NCBI GenBank assembly: GCA_963816785.1
Contig: CAWFLL010000002.1
Location: 868,001-932,000, forward strand
Direction: 5' to 3'
DNA: 64,000 nucleotides
Source of the DNA: VRUE01 sp963816785
GTDB taxonomy: Bacteria; Actinomycetota; Thermoleophilia; Solirubrobacterales; 70-9
Shown here: piece by piece, positions 45,463 through 54,931 of the stretch
How the letters are laid out: each line of letters begins with the position of its first letter
How positions within the stretch are numbered: the stretch's first letter is position 1
Position numbers and translations under genes: made by a program
The notes under the pieces: generated by a model
Told to the model about the DNA's origin: nothing
The model's input: only the letters and a program-made list of their open reading frames with translations
Database searches by the model: none

Positions 45463-47832
45463 GTGGCTGATACGCCGGACGACACCACGTCGCGGGGATG
45501 GCGACGCGTCGTCTCCGATTGGCTGAAGGGAGCGCCGAAGTCTCCGTCTCCATCCCCGAGCTCAACGAACATTCCCGATCGACAGGGCGTGCCCGCCCGC
45601 ATCGGCCCCTACACCATTGAACGGAAGCTCGGCGAGGGTGGGATGGGCGTCGTGTATGCCGCCCGCGACGAGCGTCTCGAACGTGTCGTTGCGGTCAAAA
45701 CGATGTCGTCTCCTGCCACTGACGAGACGGCGCGTCAGCGTTTCTGGCGCGAAGCCAGGGCGGCGGCGAGCGTGAATCATCCGAACATCTGCCAGGTGTA
45801 CGAAATCGGCGAGGACGCCGGCACGCTGTTCATTGCGATGGAGCTGCTCGACGGCGAGTCGCTTGCCGACCGCCTGCGACGGGGAGCCCTCAGCGTCTCC
45901 GAGACGTTGCCGATCGGCCTCGGTATTCTCTCCGCGCTATCGGCATTGCATGCCCGCGGCCTCGTTCACAGGGATCTGAAGCCGTCCAATGTGTTTCTCA
46001 CCGCCCATGGCGTGAAGCTGCTCGACTTCGGCCTCGTGAGATCCGAGGTCGACCCTGCGTTCGTCTCGGCTGCCGGACTCACACAAACCGGGATTGCGAT
46101 CGGCACGCCCCGATACATGGCGCCGGAGCAGGCGACCGGGGACGCCGTCGATGCGCGCTGCGATCTGTTCGCCGTGGGTACCATCCTGTTCGAGATGCTC
46201 GCCGGGCGACCCGCGTTTGGAGGGCGAACCGTCGTCGATGTGCTTCACGCGACGCTTCACGAACAACCCCCGGCGCTCACTGGCTCTCCTGCCGTCGCTG
46301 CGGTCGATCGGATTATCCGGCGAGCGTTGGCGAAGCGTGCCATGGAACGACCCTACTCGGCCGACGAGATGGCCGAAGAGTTGCGCGGTATTCACGGCGC
46401 CGGCCGCGACGACACCCCGGCGTTGGCTCAGGCGCTCACACGCCTCGTCGTGCTGCCATTCCGTGTCCTGCGTCCCGATCCTGAAACAGACTTTCTCGCG
46501 TTCAGCCTGCCCGACGCCATCTCGACGTCGTTGTCGGGCGTGGGGTCTCTGGTCGTCCGGTCCAGCGCAACTGCTGCTCGCTTTGCCGGCGAGGCGCCGG
46601 ACCTCAAGGTTCTGGCGGCGGAGGCTGACGTCGACCGAGTGGTCATGGGCACGCTGGTGCGGTCCGGCGATCAGTTGCGAGCCACGGCGCAGCTCGTCGA
46701 GGCCCCGGGCGGTACGCTGATCACCTCACACACCGCTCAGTCATCGCTGGGCGATCTGTTCCGGCTGCAGGATGACCTCGCGCGTCGCGTTGTGGATGCG
46801 TTGTCGCTGCCGCTGGCTGGAAGCATGTCGCCCAGGCCCGATGCGCCGAACAACGCGCGGGCCTACGAGTTCTATCTTCGCGCCAACGACTTGGCACGCA
46901 CGTATGCGGGACTCACTCAGGCGCGCGATCTGTACTTGCGCGCCCTCGAATTGGATCCACGCTTTGCTCCGGCGTGGGCGCACCTCGGTCGGTGCCATCG
47001 AGTGATTGGCAAGTACATCGAAGGCGTCTCTGACAGTGAGGCGCGGGCTGAGGATGCTCTCCGGCGCGCGATCGCACTCGAGCCCGGACTATCGGTGGCG
47101 CACAAGTTTTATGCGCAGCTCGAAGCCGACATGGGTCAGTCGGAACAGGCGCTCGTACGGCTTCTCGATCAGGCCAGGCGTCACGGTAACGATCCGGAGC
47201 TGTTTGCGGGGCTGGTCCACGTCTGCCGGTCCTGCGGACTATATGAAGAGTCCATCGCTGCGCATGTCGAGGCCCGGCGACTCGACCCGAACGTCTCCAC
47301 GAGCCTCGACGGCACGCTGCTGGTAATGGGCAACATCGATCGACTCCTCGCGAATGAGCGTCCCGCTGTTGACGCCGGTGGCGACGAAGGTATTCGCGTC
47401 ATGGGCTTGGGACTGGCCGGACGACGCGACGAGGCGCGCAAGGCGCTGGTCCACATGCGTCAGGCGATGAACGTCCCGACATTTCAGACGTGGACCGACT
47501 ACCTGCTCGCGTGGATTGAGCGTCGCGCGCAAGAGATGACCGAGATACTCCCCGTCCTGACGCTGTTGAAGATTCAGGACGATCCAGAGGCGATGTTCGT
47601 GGAAGGTTGGCTGCTCTGCGACGCCGGCGCTTTCGAGGCGGGACTCGCCTCCCTCCGTCGCTCAGTCGCCAAGGGCTACTATGCCGCGCAGACGCTCGCG
47701 AGCAGCCGACATTTCGACCCGCTGCGAAATGATCCCGTCTTCCACTCGCTTGTGGCAGACGCTGAAGCGGGACGCGAACGTGCGCTGGCCGCATTTCGCA
47801 AGGCCGGTGGAGAGAGACTGCTCGGCCAGTGA
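45463..47832 (+). CDS. Serine/threonine protein kinase with TolB-like and TPR domains
   Basis: The 789-aa intact product has no signal peptide. The kinase domain (about 47-315) shows KLGEGGMGVVYAARDERLER, VAVKTMSS, LVHRDLKPSNVFLTAHGVKL, LDFGLVRSEVD and YMAPEQATGDAVDARCDLFA, all catalytic residues included. A FlgO/TolB-N-like domain follows (LVVLPFRVLRPDPETDFLAF..PDAISTSLSGVGSLVVRSSA, about 325-460), then TPR-like helices to the end (ARDLYLRALELDPRFAPAWA, EDALRRAIALEPGLSVAHKF). No membrane helix is seen, so it acts in the cytoplasm. This architecture is common in Acidobacteria; targets are unknown. Starts at GTG 45463. Confidence 0.92.
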   Translation: MADTPDDTTSRGWRRVVSDWLKGAPKSPSPSPSSTNIPDRQGVPARIGPYTIERKLGEGGMGVVYAARDERLERVVAVKTMSSPATDETARQRFWREARAAASVNHPNICQVYEIGEDAGTLFIAMELLDGESLADRLRRGALSVSETLPIGLGILSALSALHARGLVHRDLKPSNVFLTAHGVKLLDFGLVRSEVDPAFVSAAGLTQTGIAIGTPRYMAPEQATGDAVDARCDLFAVGTILFEMLAGRPAFGGRTVVDVLHATLHEQPPALTGSPAVAAVDRIIRRALAKRAMERPYSADEMAEELRGIHGAGRDDTPALAQALTRLVVLPFRVLRPDPETDFLAFSLPDAISTSLSGVGSLVVRSSATAARFAGEAPDLKVLAAEADVDRVVMGTLVRSGDQLRATAQLVEAPGGTLITSHTAQSSLGDLFRLQDDLARRVVDALSLPLAGSMSPRPDAPNNARAYEFYLRANDLARTYAGLTQARDLYLRALELDPRFAPAWAHLGRCHRVIGKYIEGVSDSEARAEDALRRAIALEPGLSVAHKFYAQLEADMGQSEQALVRLLDQARRHGNDPELFAGLVHVCRSCGLYEESIAAHVEARRLDPNVSTSLDGTLLVMGNIDRLLANERPAVDAGGDEGIRVMGLGLAGRRDEARKALVHMRQAMNVPTFQTWTDYLLAWIERRAQEMTEILPVLTLLKIQDDPEAMFVEGWLLCDAGAFEAGLASLRRSVAKGYYAAQTLASSRHFDPLRNDPVFHSLVADAEAGRERALAAFRKAGGERLLGQ

Positions 47833-47850
47833 CGTGGCATGAAGACACAT

Positions 47851-47951
47851 TAGGTAGCTAAGTAGCTGGGTAGCTAGGTGGCTGGGTAGCAGGCGTAGTG
47901 TCCGGCTTTAGCCGGACTCCGGATGTGCGTAGTGTCCGGCTTTAGCCGGAC
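47851..47951. repeat. 8-mer tandem repeat followed by two GTCCGGCTTTAGCCGGAC palindromes
   Basis: 47851-47890 is five copies of TRGGTAGC (TAGGTAGC, TAAGTAGC, TGGGTAGC, TAGGTGGC, TGGGTAGC). Two palindromes follow at 47900-47917 and 47934-47951, both preceded by GTAGT, 34 bases apart. They fill the gap between the kinase and methyltransferase genes. Confidence 0.85.
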
Positions 47952-47969
47952 CCTCTGAGGGCTCCCCTC

Positions 47970-48779
47970 ATGATTCGTTCCGAAATCCTCGACTACTACG
48001 GCGAAGGACAAGAGGAGCAACGCTTGACGGCTTCGCTCGGCCGGCTCGAGCGAATTCGGACGTGGGAGATCATGGAGCGCCACCTGCCGCCCGCGCCGTC
48101 GCGGATACTCGATGCTGGCGGCGGAACGGGCGTGTACGCCCTCGCGTTGGCCGAACGTGGTTACCATGTGCATCTGATAGACCCCGTTCCGCTTCACGTG
48201 GAAAGAGCACGGGCGCTTTCAACGACATCGAAGACACCGTTGGTAAGCGCCGAGATTGGGGATGCGAGGAATCTGGCCGTCGCAGACGACTCCTTCGACG
48301 TCGTTCTGCTCTTTGGTCCGCTCTACCATCTGACCGACCGCGCCGATCGCGTCGCTGCCCTTCGCGAAGCTCGAAGAGTCCTCGTCAGTGACGGACTGGT
48401 CCTGTCCGCCTGCATCTCCCGATTCGCATCGGCGATTGACGGGATACGGGAGGGTGCGTTGCGCGATGCGCGGTTCGCCAGGATCGTGGATGGCGATCTG
48501 ACGGACGGAGTCCATCGGAATCCGACGAACCGGCCCGAATGGTTCACCACGGCCTACTTTCATCGCCCTGAAGAGATCCGTCGCGAGATCGAAGACGCGG
48601 GGCTGCGTTTCAGTAACCTTCTTGCAGTCGAGGGTCCTGGGTGGATGAGTCAGGACCTCGACACGTGGCTTGATGACGGCGAAGCCCGCGAACGCCTGCT
48701 CGACGTCTTGCGACGATTGGAAACCGAGCCAAGCCTCATTGGAGCCAGCGCACACCTGCTGGCCGTCGCCCACAGGTAA
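47970..48779 (+). CDS. SAM-dependent methyltransferase
   Basis: The 269-aa product is a class I methyltransferase. It has motif I RILDAGGGTGVYALALAERG, an acidic residue after strand 2 (HLIDPVPLHVERARAL), VSAEIGDARNLAVADDSFDV and VLLFGPLYHLTDRADRVAAL. The C-terminal part (RPEWFTTAYFHRPEEIRREI) resembles the UbiE-like family often seen beside acetyltransferases. Substrate unknown. Its stop is adjacent to the stop of the convergent gene with no gap. Confidence 0.9.
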   Translation: MIRSEILDYYGEGQEEQRLTASLGRLERIRTWEIMERHLPPAPSRILDAGGGTGVYALALAERGYHVHLIDPVPLHVERARALSTTSKTPLVSAEIGDARNLAVADDSFDVVLLFGPLYHLTDRADRVAALREARRVLVSDGLVLSACISRFASAIDGIREGALRDARFARIVDGDLTDGVHRNPTNRPEWFTTAYFHRPEEIRREIEDAGLRFSNLLAVEGPGWMSQDLDTWLDDGEARERLLDVLRRLETEPSLIGASAHLLAVAHR

Positions 48780-49907
48780 CTACGGCCAAGGTCGCGAGAA
48801 CGGTTCGAACTCGTAGATCCCGCCGTCGGCCATCAGCGCCAGAAAAAGATGACCGTCCCTGACGACGAACGACCGGATGAGGGGCCATTGCCTCACAATC
48901 TGATCGTGCAGGGACCCTGGCGGGCATAGTGCGCGGGTCAAGGCCAGTGGACCGAATTGAAGGCTCGGGCCGTTCGATGTCCAGGTCCCACGTCCCCGGT
49001 TGCAGTCGATGCGTGCGGTGAGCTGCCCGTCTGATCCGAACTCGATGGTGTATTCGAGCGGTCGTGTGGGGTGAGCGTCGTATCGTCACTGCCTTGGAAC
49101 TTGACGAGCCGCCACGACGTCCCCGCAAGTCGGCGGTGAGTCCAACGACAGGGCCCCTGGATCGACGGCAACGAACGCACCCACGCGCCTGCCTGTCGCA
49201 TCGAACAATTCCAGACGATCGCCGGCAATTGCCAGACTCGCCGCACGCTTCAACATCTCGCGAAACGCGCGTTCAACCTCTCCTGATGAATCGACGCACG
49301 CCATCAGTGTGCCAGCCATCTGGCCGAACGTGAGGACACCTCTTGTCAGTTGGAAGGTCCCTGTCAGGCGGTTGCATCCGTCCGAGCCCGATACGCGCCC
49401 TCCTGCTTGAAACAGCAAGAAGGCCTCACGTCTGGGGTCTTGTGCCGGTATGGGAATCCCCGCAAGCTCGATGGCTCTCCAGTGGGTCCCTTCGAGAGGC
49501 CTGGTGTCTACCGGAATGGGCGCCGCGGCGGTGCTCCGCAGCAGAATGGAAACCCGGGTCGGGTTTCCGCGGGTGATCACCGGAATCGCTGTGTCGGTAG
49601 TGAAAAGGAGCTTCTCGTCGAGCAGGATCCGCACCCGCACGACGTACGTGCGGTTGGAGTCGATTCTGGCGGGATCGAAGACGATGGTGAAGGCGATCGG
49701 CGGGTTACCGAATGCCGCGAAGCGCGTTTGCGCGACCCGTATTGCCATCGTGTCGGCACGCGACACGTCTTCGAGCACCGCTTCGAATACCGCCGCAGGT
49801 GGCAACGCGATCCGTTCTCGAAACGTGGCGGTCCCGGTTACGGATTGAGCCATCGCCGTGTTTGCGATCAGCCCGAGGAATACGGCGATCGCAGCCCGTG
49901 CGCTCAT
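48780..49907 (-). CDS. YbaY-META-META envelope protein (frame breaks)
   Basis: The signal peptide ends NTAMAQS. A YbaY-type lipoprotein domain follows (GTATFRERIALPPAAVFEAV..FTIVFDPARIDSNRTYVVRV), then a first META/HslJ domain (LEGTHWRAIELAGIPIPAQD, GGRVSGSDGCNRLTGTFQLT). After breaks near 49,110 and 49,040 comes a second META domain (LAGTSWRLVKFQGSDDTTLT, IDCNRGRGTWTSNGPSLQFG, GHLFLALMADGGIYEFEPFS) ending at a TAG at 48780-48782. Both META domains keep the DGCNR/IDCNR core. META proteins are linked to heat-shock and novobiocin resistance in E. coli; the role here is unknown. Confidence 0.8.
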
Positions 49908-50043
49908 AGGGATCGAAACTCTCCTGGATCGTGAACCGCAGATCTTTGGCTGGCAACCAGTCCGCGACAGGATCGCGGTGGCGCCCGCAGCTGTCGGCGA
50001 CGCGTGCTTCGTCTCCGACGGCGTCGGGCGCGACCAGTCCGCG

Positions 50044-50795
50044 CTACTTGTCCGTCACGCGGATATCGACTCGCCGGTTGCGCTGACGCCCCTCGGCGGT
50101 CGAGTTGTCAGCCACGGGTCGGTTTTCGCCGTACCCCTCCGCTTCCATCCGCGATCGATCAATCCCGTAACTCGCAATCGCGTTCATCGTGCTCGCGGCC
50201 CGCTCCTGTGAGAGCTTCACGTTATACGCGTCGTCGGCAACGTTGTCCGTGTGGCCGCCGATTTCGACCTCTCACCTGCGGGTAGGCCTTGAGGATTTCC
50301 GCGACGTTGCGGATTTGTTCGGTGGACCCCTGCGTCAACCTCGCCGAGTCGGTGTCGAATTCGATGCGGTCGAAGCTGAACCACGTGTCACTGTTCGCCG
50401 GCCGTGACCGATCTTCGATGTATCCGAGGAGACTGGCTTTCCACGCCGTTCGACGGAATCCGAAGCGCGACGTTATTGGGCAACGTTCGATTGATGAACG
50501 GTCCAAGTGCGGCAGCTGGGAGCGTCGGCACCGAAGCAGTTCCAACCGGCTTCGGCAGTTCGACGCGCGGGACCGCCGGCTGCTCCAACACCACCGCCTG
50601 CCGCACAGGCTCCTCCCGTCGGCCGAGGAAGTAGGCAAGCAGTGGAATCAGCAACAGGAGCGGCACGATCCAGAGCCACGGACTGGATCGCCGCGATGCG
50701 GCCTCGTACGTCCCGACGACCGGGGCGTGCGCGGCGCGTTCGTAGCTCCCGACGACAGGCGCCGCATGGGCCGGCGCCGTTTCGTGCGCGTTCAC
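50044..50795 (-). CDS. OmpA/MotB-domain membrane protein (frame breaks)
   Basis: A GTG at 50793-50795 opens a cytoplasmic or linker N-terminus (AHAAPVVGSYERAAHAPVVG). A membrane helix follows (WLWIVPLLLLIPLLAYFLG) and then a periplasmic OmpA domain: TWFSFDRIEFDTDSARLTQG, VEIGGHTDNVADDAYNVKLS, QERAASTMNAIASYGIDRSR and EAEGYGENRPVADNSTAEGR with NRRVDIRV. Breaks lie near 50,400 and 50,275. The domain binds peptidoglycan diaminopimelate. The start overlaps the DUF937 stop (GTGA), so the two are an operon. Confidence 0.83.
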
Positions 50796-51347
50796 CCGGC
50801 GTCCCTTGTCTCGTCGGCGCCCAGAATGCCCGCGAGCCCGGGTGGGGCATCTTGCAGGAAGGACCGCTGGCCGGCAAGAAGGCTCATCAGGTTTGCGCCA
50901 CTCCACCCGGCGCCCTTCATCTGGCGGCCAATCTGACCCAGGACGAGCGGCAGGGCCAGACCGAGCAGCGACGACGCAGACGAACGGCTGATACCTGCGA
51001 AGGATGATGCCCAATCAGCGACCGCAGCTGGTTCGGCTTCCGAAAATGGAATCCAACAAGGGACGCCCCGCATCGATCAGGCCGGTAATCCCCGTTGGCC
51101 CCTTGACGGCGTTTGTGGTGTCCAGAAACCGGCCCGAATCGAACTTGTTCTGTCGGATCGTTTCGAGAATAGCGTCGGCGCCGGCGACCGTTGACGTCTT
51201 GTTGGCCAAGCCGCCAAACAGCGCTGGCACGACCGCGCTGAGGGCCGACTGCGTTTTGGACGGGCTCTCACCGAGCGCCGAGGCGACACCGTTGAGCGTG
51301 TCGCCTCGGAACTCACCCAGCAACTGGTTGATCAAGTTTGTTGGCAC
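50792..51347 (-). CDS. DUF937 protein (one frame break)
   Basis: The start MPTNLINQLLGEFRGDTLNG, with ALGESPSKTQSALSAVVPAL and FGGLANKTSTVAGADAILET, is the DUF937 N-terminus. After a break near 51,015 the frame continues SASSLLGLALPLVLGQIGRQ and LMSLLAGQRSFLQDAPPGLA GIL. The protein is helical, glycine-rich and of unknown function. The pairing of DUF937 with an OmpA-domain protein through overlapping genes suggests a shared envelope task. Confidence 0.8.
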
Positions 51348-51410
51348 TGGTTCTACCTCCCTTCGGCGATGGTGCGAAACGCACGGTGTGACCGTGCGAA
51401 CGACGCGAGA

Positions 51411-52381
51411 CTATCGGGCGCTGCGCACCCGTTCCCAGGCGTACTTGATCACCGGCCTTGTTCTGCTCCCAGGTTCCGGGGTTCTTTTCCTCCCAGATGC
51501 GTCGCGAGTCCGCCTCCACGGCCGACCAGGGACTGCTGCGGAACGGCTCGCGGGTGGCCAGGTCGTAGCCGAAGTGGAACGCGGGCTCGAGGCTCTCGTA
51601 GCGTCACGCCGCTCTTCGTCAGGTTGTTCTTGAAGAAACTGCGGAAGTCGGAGTCGTACTCCTTGTAGGGACGCGCTGCCGGACCTCTTCGACCTTGCAC
51701 GTCCTGACGACGAAGCGTTTCCTTGATGGTCTGGACTTTTTCGACGACCTCCTTGCCGAGCGAGACCTCTTCGATGACGCGGGCCGTCTTGCCGACCTTC
51801 GCGATCTCGTCGGTCTCGACCATCTCGAAGGATCGCTCCTTGAACAGGTTGGGATCGATCTTCACGCGCGGTTCACCGGGCGACGCTGCACGCGGATCGT
51901 CTCGTCGCGCAAGCCGACGTCCTGCGCGACCTCGCGCTCGCTCACGACGTTGTAGATACGCATGCGCCCGCGCTCGACGGCTTCCTTGCCGACCTCCAGC
52001 TCCTCCTCGATGACCTCGAGGACGTTGTCGTTCTTGGCGGGGTCGCTCAGCGTCAGATCGTTGCGGACCTTCTTGAGCTCCGCGCACGCTTCTTGATGTT
52101 GACCATCTTGTAGCCCGACATGATCTCGGCGGCGCGCGTCGCCGCGCTGTCGGCCACGTTGGCGGTGATGATGGTGCCGCCCTGGTTAACACCTTCCAGA
52201 TAGGTGGTCGACATCCGGCTTCGGAACCCATTCGCGCATGTGCGCCAGCTTGGGTCTGTCGTCCGTGTCGTCGTTGGTGAGGATGTCCAGATCCGCTTTC
52301 GCGTACCCCTCGTGTGCCAGATGCGCTGAATGCACGCATCGCCTCGTTCTTCTCGTCAAACAAGCCAATCACTGTCTTCAT
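51411..52381 (-). CDS. General stress protein with YsnF/AvaK (DUF2382) domain (frame breaks)
   Basis: The N-terminus is MKTVIGLFDEKNEAMRAFAH with YAKADLDILTNDDTDD, a YflT/GSP17M-like flavin-free stress domain. Joined frames continue VNQGGTIITANVADSAATRA and AAEIMSGYKMVNI. The DUF2382 segment has NDNVLEVIEEELEVGKEAVE, RGRMRIYNVVSEREVAQDVG, LRDETIRVQRRPVNR, ARVIEEVSLGKEVVEKVQTI and a tail NPGTWEQNKAVIKYAWERVR. A YAWERVRSAR end stops at 51411-51413. At least five breaks. A perfect AAGGAGGAG precedes the ATG at 52381. Such proteins respond to oxidative and desiccation stress; mechanism unknown. Confidence 0.78.
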
Positions 52382-53002
52382 GGTGGCTACTCCTCCTTCC
52401 TTTGCGGATCTCTCGTGATCGAGTTCGCGGCTCGTGCCGTCGAGTTCATCGCGTTCGACGTCGACGACTTCGCGGCGCAGGACGACTGTCTGTCGGCTCG
52501 TGGTCGTCGTCCGGCGTCTGGAGACGCGCACTTCCTCTCGCAGCAGGAGCCGCTTTTCCAATACGGTGACTTCTTCGACGAGAGGGATGACGAGGACGCC
52601 GTCTTCGTCGCGAACCGTCGGCGCCACGCCGTCTACCAATGTGTTGACAGGAATGCGCTCGACCACCAGCTCTTCGCGGATGAGCGGAGCATCGACGACT
52701 TCTTCATGGGCCTCGACGCGCTTGGTGACGCGCACTTTCGCGCGCGCGACCCGATGCGTCTCGACCGTAAGCTCTTCGGCAATGACCGGAATGACGACCT
52801 CGCCGATTGCTGCGTCAGAACTCTCGAGACTGCCCGGCGCGATCGACAGGCGATAGGTGCCGTCGTCCTGGCGAACGAGCGCGTCCGTCGCAGTGACGAT
52901 GCGGGAACCGTCGTCGAACTCGACGGTCACTCTGCCGACTTCCGCGTCGGCGACAACCAACCCGCGGATGCCGTCATCACGCACGACCGCAGCATTTCTC
53001 AT
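52382..53002 (-). CDS. PRC-barrel-like plus YsnF/AvaK (DUF2382) domain protein; reads in frame into the next gene
   Basis: It starts MRNAAVVRDDGIRGLVVADA (ATG 53002) with a small beta-barrel-like domain (VGRVTVEFDDGSRIVTATDA LVRQ). DUF2382 follows: VVIPVIAEELTVETHRVARA, KVRVTKRVEAHEEVVDAPLI, EELVVERIPVNTLVDGVAPT and VTVLEKRLLLREEVRVSRRR. The frame has no stop before the next gene's ATG at 52381 and runs through its ribosome-binding site. Either the two are one long protein, or a base error hides a stop (TAG in the neighbouring frame at about 52,388). Confidence 0.72.
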
Positions 53003-53203
53003 GGGAATCGCGGGCTCTAGCCAAACGGTGCACGTTTGGTGCCCCGGTGCTCGCGGCGTCGGGCCCGGTTCCTGATGACAAGTATTGAAAAGGACCGGAA
53101 CCACTTGAAGGGCTCGCCGCGCACGTGACGGCAATCACGACATGTCGCGATATCTTCAATACGATCTCGCGGCGTGCTGCCGAACTCGCCTCTCGAGTGC
53201 CGA

Positions 53204-53682
53204 CTACGGGTTCACGCCAAGCGCGGCGCCGAGCTGAGTCAGAGCGCGCTGTTCCTGTTCGCTGACGCGTGCGCCGCCCAGCCCAAGGAATCCACCCTCT
53301 TTCGCCGCGTCTGCCGCCTTCCCGGCGATGGACATCAGCCACGTTCTAAATTCACGTGCCTCGGCCGGCGACTTCGTCGCCACGGCCGTCGCTGCGTGTC
53401 TGCATCTTTCGATGAATGAGCTGCGGGCCTGCTCTCGCTCCTTGGGTACCGCCGGCATCTCGGGGCGTCGCGCCGCGCTTGAAGGCTTCCGCAAGCGCTC
53501 TGATCAGCTCGCTTGACGAGCCAGTCCCCTGATTCGACGATGACTTTGCTGACCGCCACGGCTTCCTTCGCGACCCCGACAGGGCCACTCAGGTCGGACA
53601 TCGTGACGACGAGGCCCGCCATGAATGGCGCAGCCGCCACGTCTTTCCATTCATCCGCCGTGAAATCTCTTTCAGTAGCCAT
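53204..53682 (-). CDS. Conserved hypothetical helical protein (frame breaks)
   Basis: Joined frames give about 158 aa: MATERDFTADEWKDVAAAPF, MAGLVVTMSDLSGPVGVAKE, SSELIRALAEAFKRGA, PAEAREFRTWLMSIAGKAAD and AAKEGGFLGLGGARVSEQEQ, ending LGAALGVNP. The two breaks lie near 53,510 and 53,455. The start fits FTADEWKDV proteins with a GGFLGxGGxRVSExE motif that I have seen unnamed in environmental genomes. Function unknown; its neighbours are stress proteins. Confidence 0.65.
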
Positions 53683-53890
53683 ACGCGCCTCCTGTCGGTG
53701 TTGGATTCGCAGCCTCCTCGGTTTGAACGCCGGACGCGGGACGGCAATCGTCGGACCAGCGAGACCAGGGCAGAAACTGGAGTGATTGACCGCGTGCCCG
53801 CCTGACGGTCACGACATCTCGCGGGTCTCGACTATCGTCGGAGTGGACGCGAGGTGTTACCGGCCGACGTTGGCGATACGGACTAGCGTC

Positions 53891-54176
53891 GTAGTTCCGG
53901 CTAGCCGGACGACCGGCTGACGTCGGACACCGCGACCGCATCTCAGTCCGGCAATCTAAAGCCGGACACGACGGCGAACATGTGGAGAGGCAGCCTGCGA
54001 CGGCGGGTGTCTCGCGGAGCAGCCTGGCGCGCCGAAGCTGCGGAGCGGAACGCGAGATACGACGGTCGCCGCTGAGCGGACGACGGTCGCACCGTCTGGC
54101 CGGACACTACGAACGCATCTCAGTCCGGCTGACGCCGGACACTACGAACGCATCTCAGTCCGGCTCGAAGCCGGAC
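53891..54176. repeat. Degenerate palindrome copies (four)
   Basis: Copies at 53891-53910, 53946-53967, 54123-54140 and 54158-54176 are variants of GTCCGGCTTCAGCCGGAC. Three are followed by ACTACG or ACACGACG, i.e. inverted relative to the kinase-side copies. The 520-base gap 53,683-54,203 holds no gene that I can support. Confidence 0.75.
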
Positions 54177-54203
54177 GTGCTACGACGATCTGATCTGAGG
54201 GTG

Positions 54204-54651
54204 TTAGGGCTGTGACGTGGAAGTGACAGGGCGCAGGGCGCCGGCGAATGCCTTCATGGCGCGGCCAACGGCGCCGATGCCCTTCTTGGTCGCGGTTTCA
54301 CTGGGCGAGTCGGCGGCAGGAGCAGACGCGGCTTCGACAGTCTCAGGAGCTTCCTTGGTCCGGCCGGCGGCCTCGACGAGCTCCACCTGATAGATCGGTC
54401 CTGCTTCGTCGAGCGATACGATTTTCACGTTCACGACCGTGACAACCATCGGCTGGGCGCGCCCGACCCGCATCTTCATCTGACGCCCGGGACACAGGCG
54501 GAGGTGCGTATGCACCGACAGACGGTCGGCCTCAATGTGCTTCAAGAGCGCCGGATGTCCGGCAAGCGTCACCTTGGACGACGCGATGGCTGAATTCGAT
54601 CGGGATGCTGTCGGCATACTGCGTCAGCTCCTGACGCAAGAGAACTGCCAT
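54204..54651 (-). CDS. Hypothetical protein with PilZ-like beta domain (one frame break)
   Basis: Joining frames at about 54,595 gives MAVLLRQELTQYADSIPIEF, then AIASSKVTLAGHPALLKHIE, ADRLSVHTHLRLCPGRQMKM and QPMVVTVVNVKIVSLDEAGP IYQVELVEA, followed by an Ala/Glu-rich linker and a basic tail. The beta pattern suggests a PilZ-like or similar small barrel, without the usual RxxxR motif. Low certainty on function. Confidence 0.5.
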
Positions 54652-54931
54652 GGCTGAGGCTGTAACCCAACGGGATAAACGTCAGAGAATGAACGCCTTA
54701 CGGTAAGCCTCAGAAACGACATGTTGCCGCCGCACCTCTCCGATATTCAGGATATCTAGAGAATTTCTGAGTTCATCCGGATTCTGGGGTTGGTCCCGAA
54801 GCCTGGCTTCGCCGTCCTGGGGTTGATAAATCCACTGCCTGCAGTCGGTTACGTCGACGCGTCTCACTCATGGTCACGTCGGCTGCGTTGTTGCGTAGTC
54901 GCTCAAAGTCAAGAGGAGGCGCCAGCGACGA

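Noticed and set aside
45326..45565. Minus-strand frame with VVSGFSRT repeats as a protein
   Set aside because: It is the translation of the palindrome array; no independent coding evidence.
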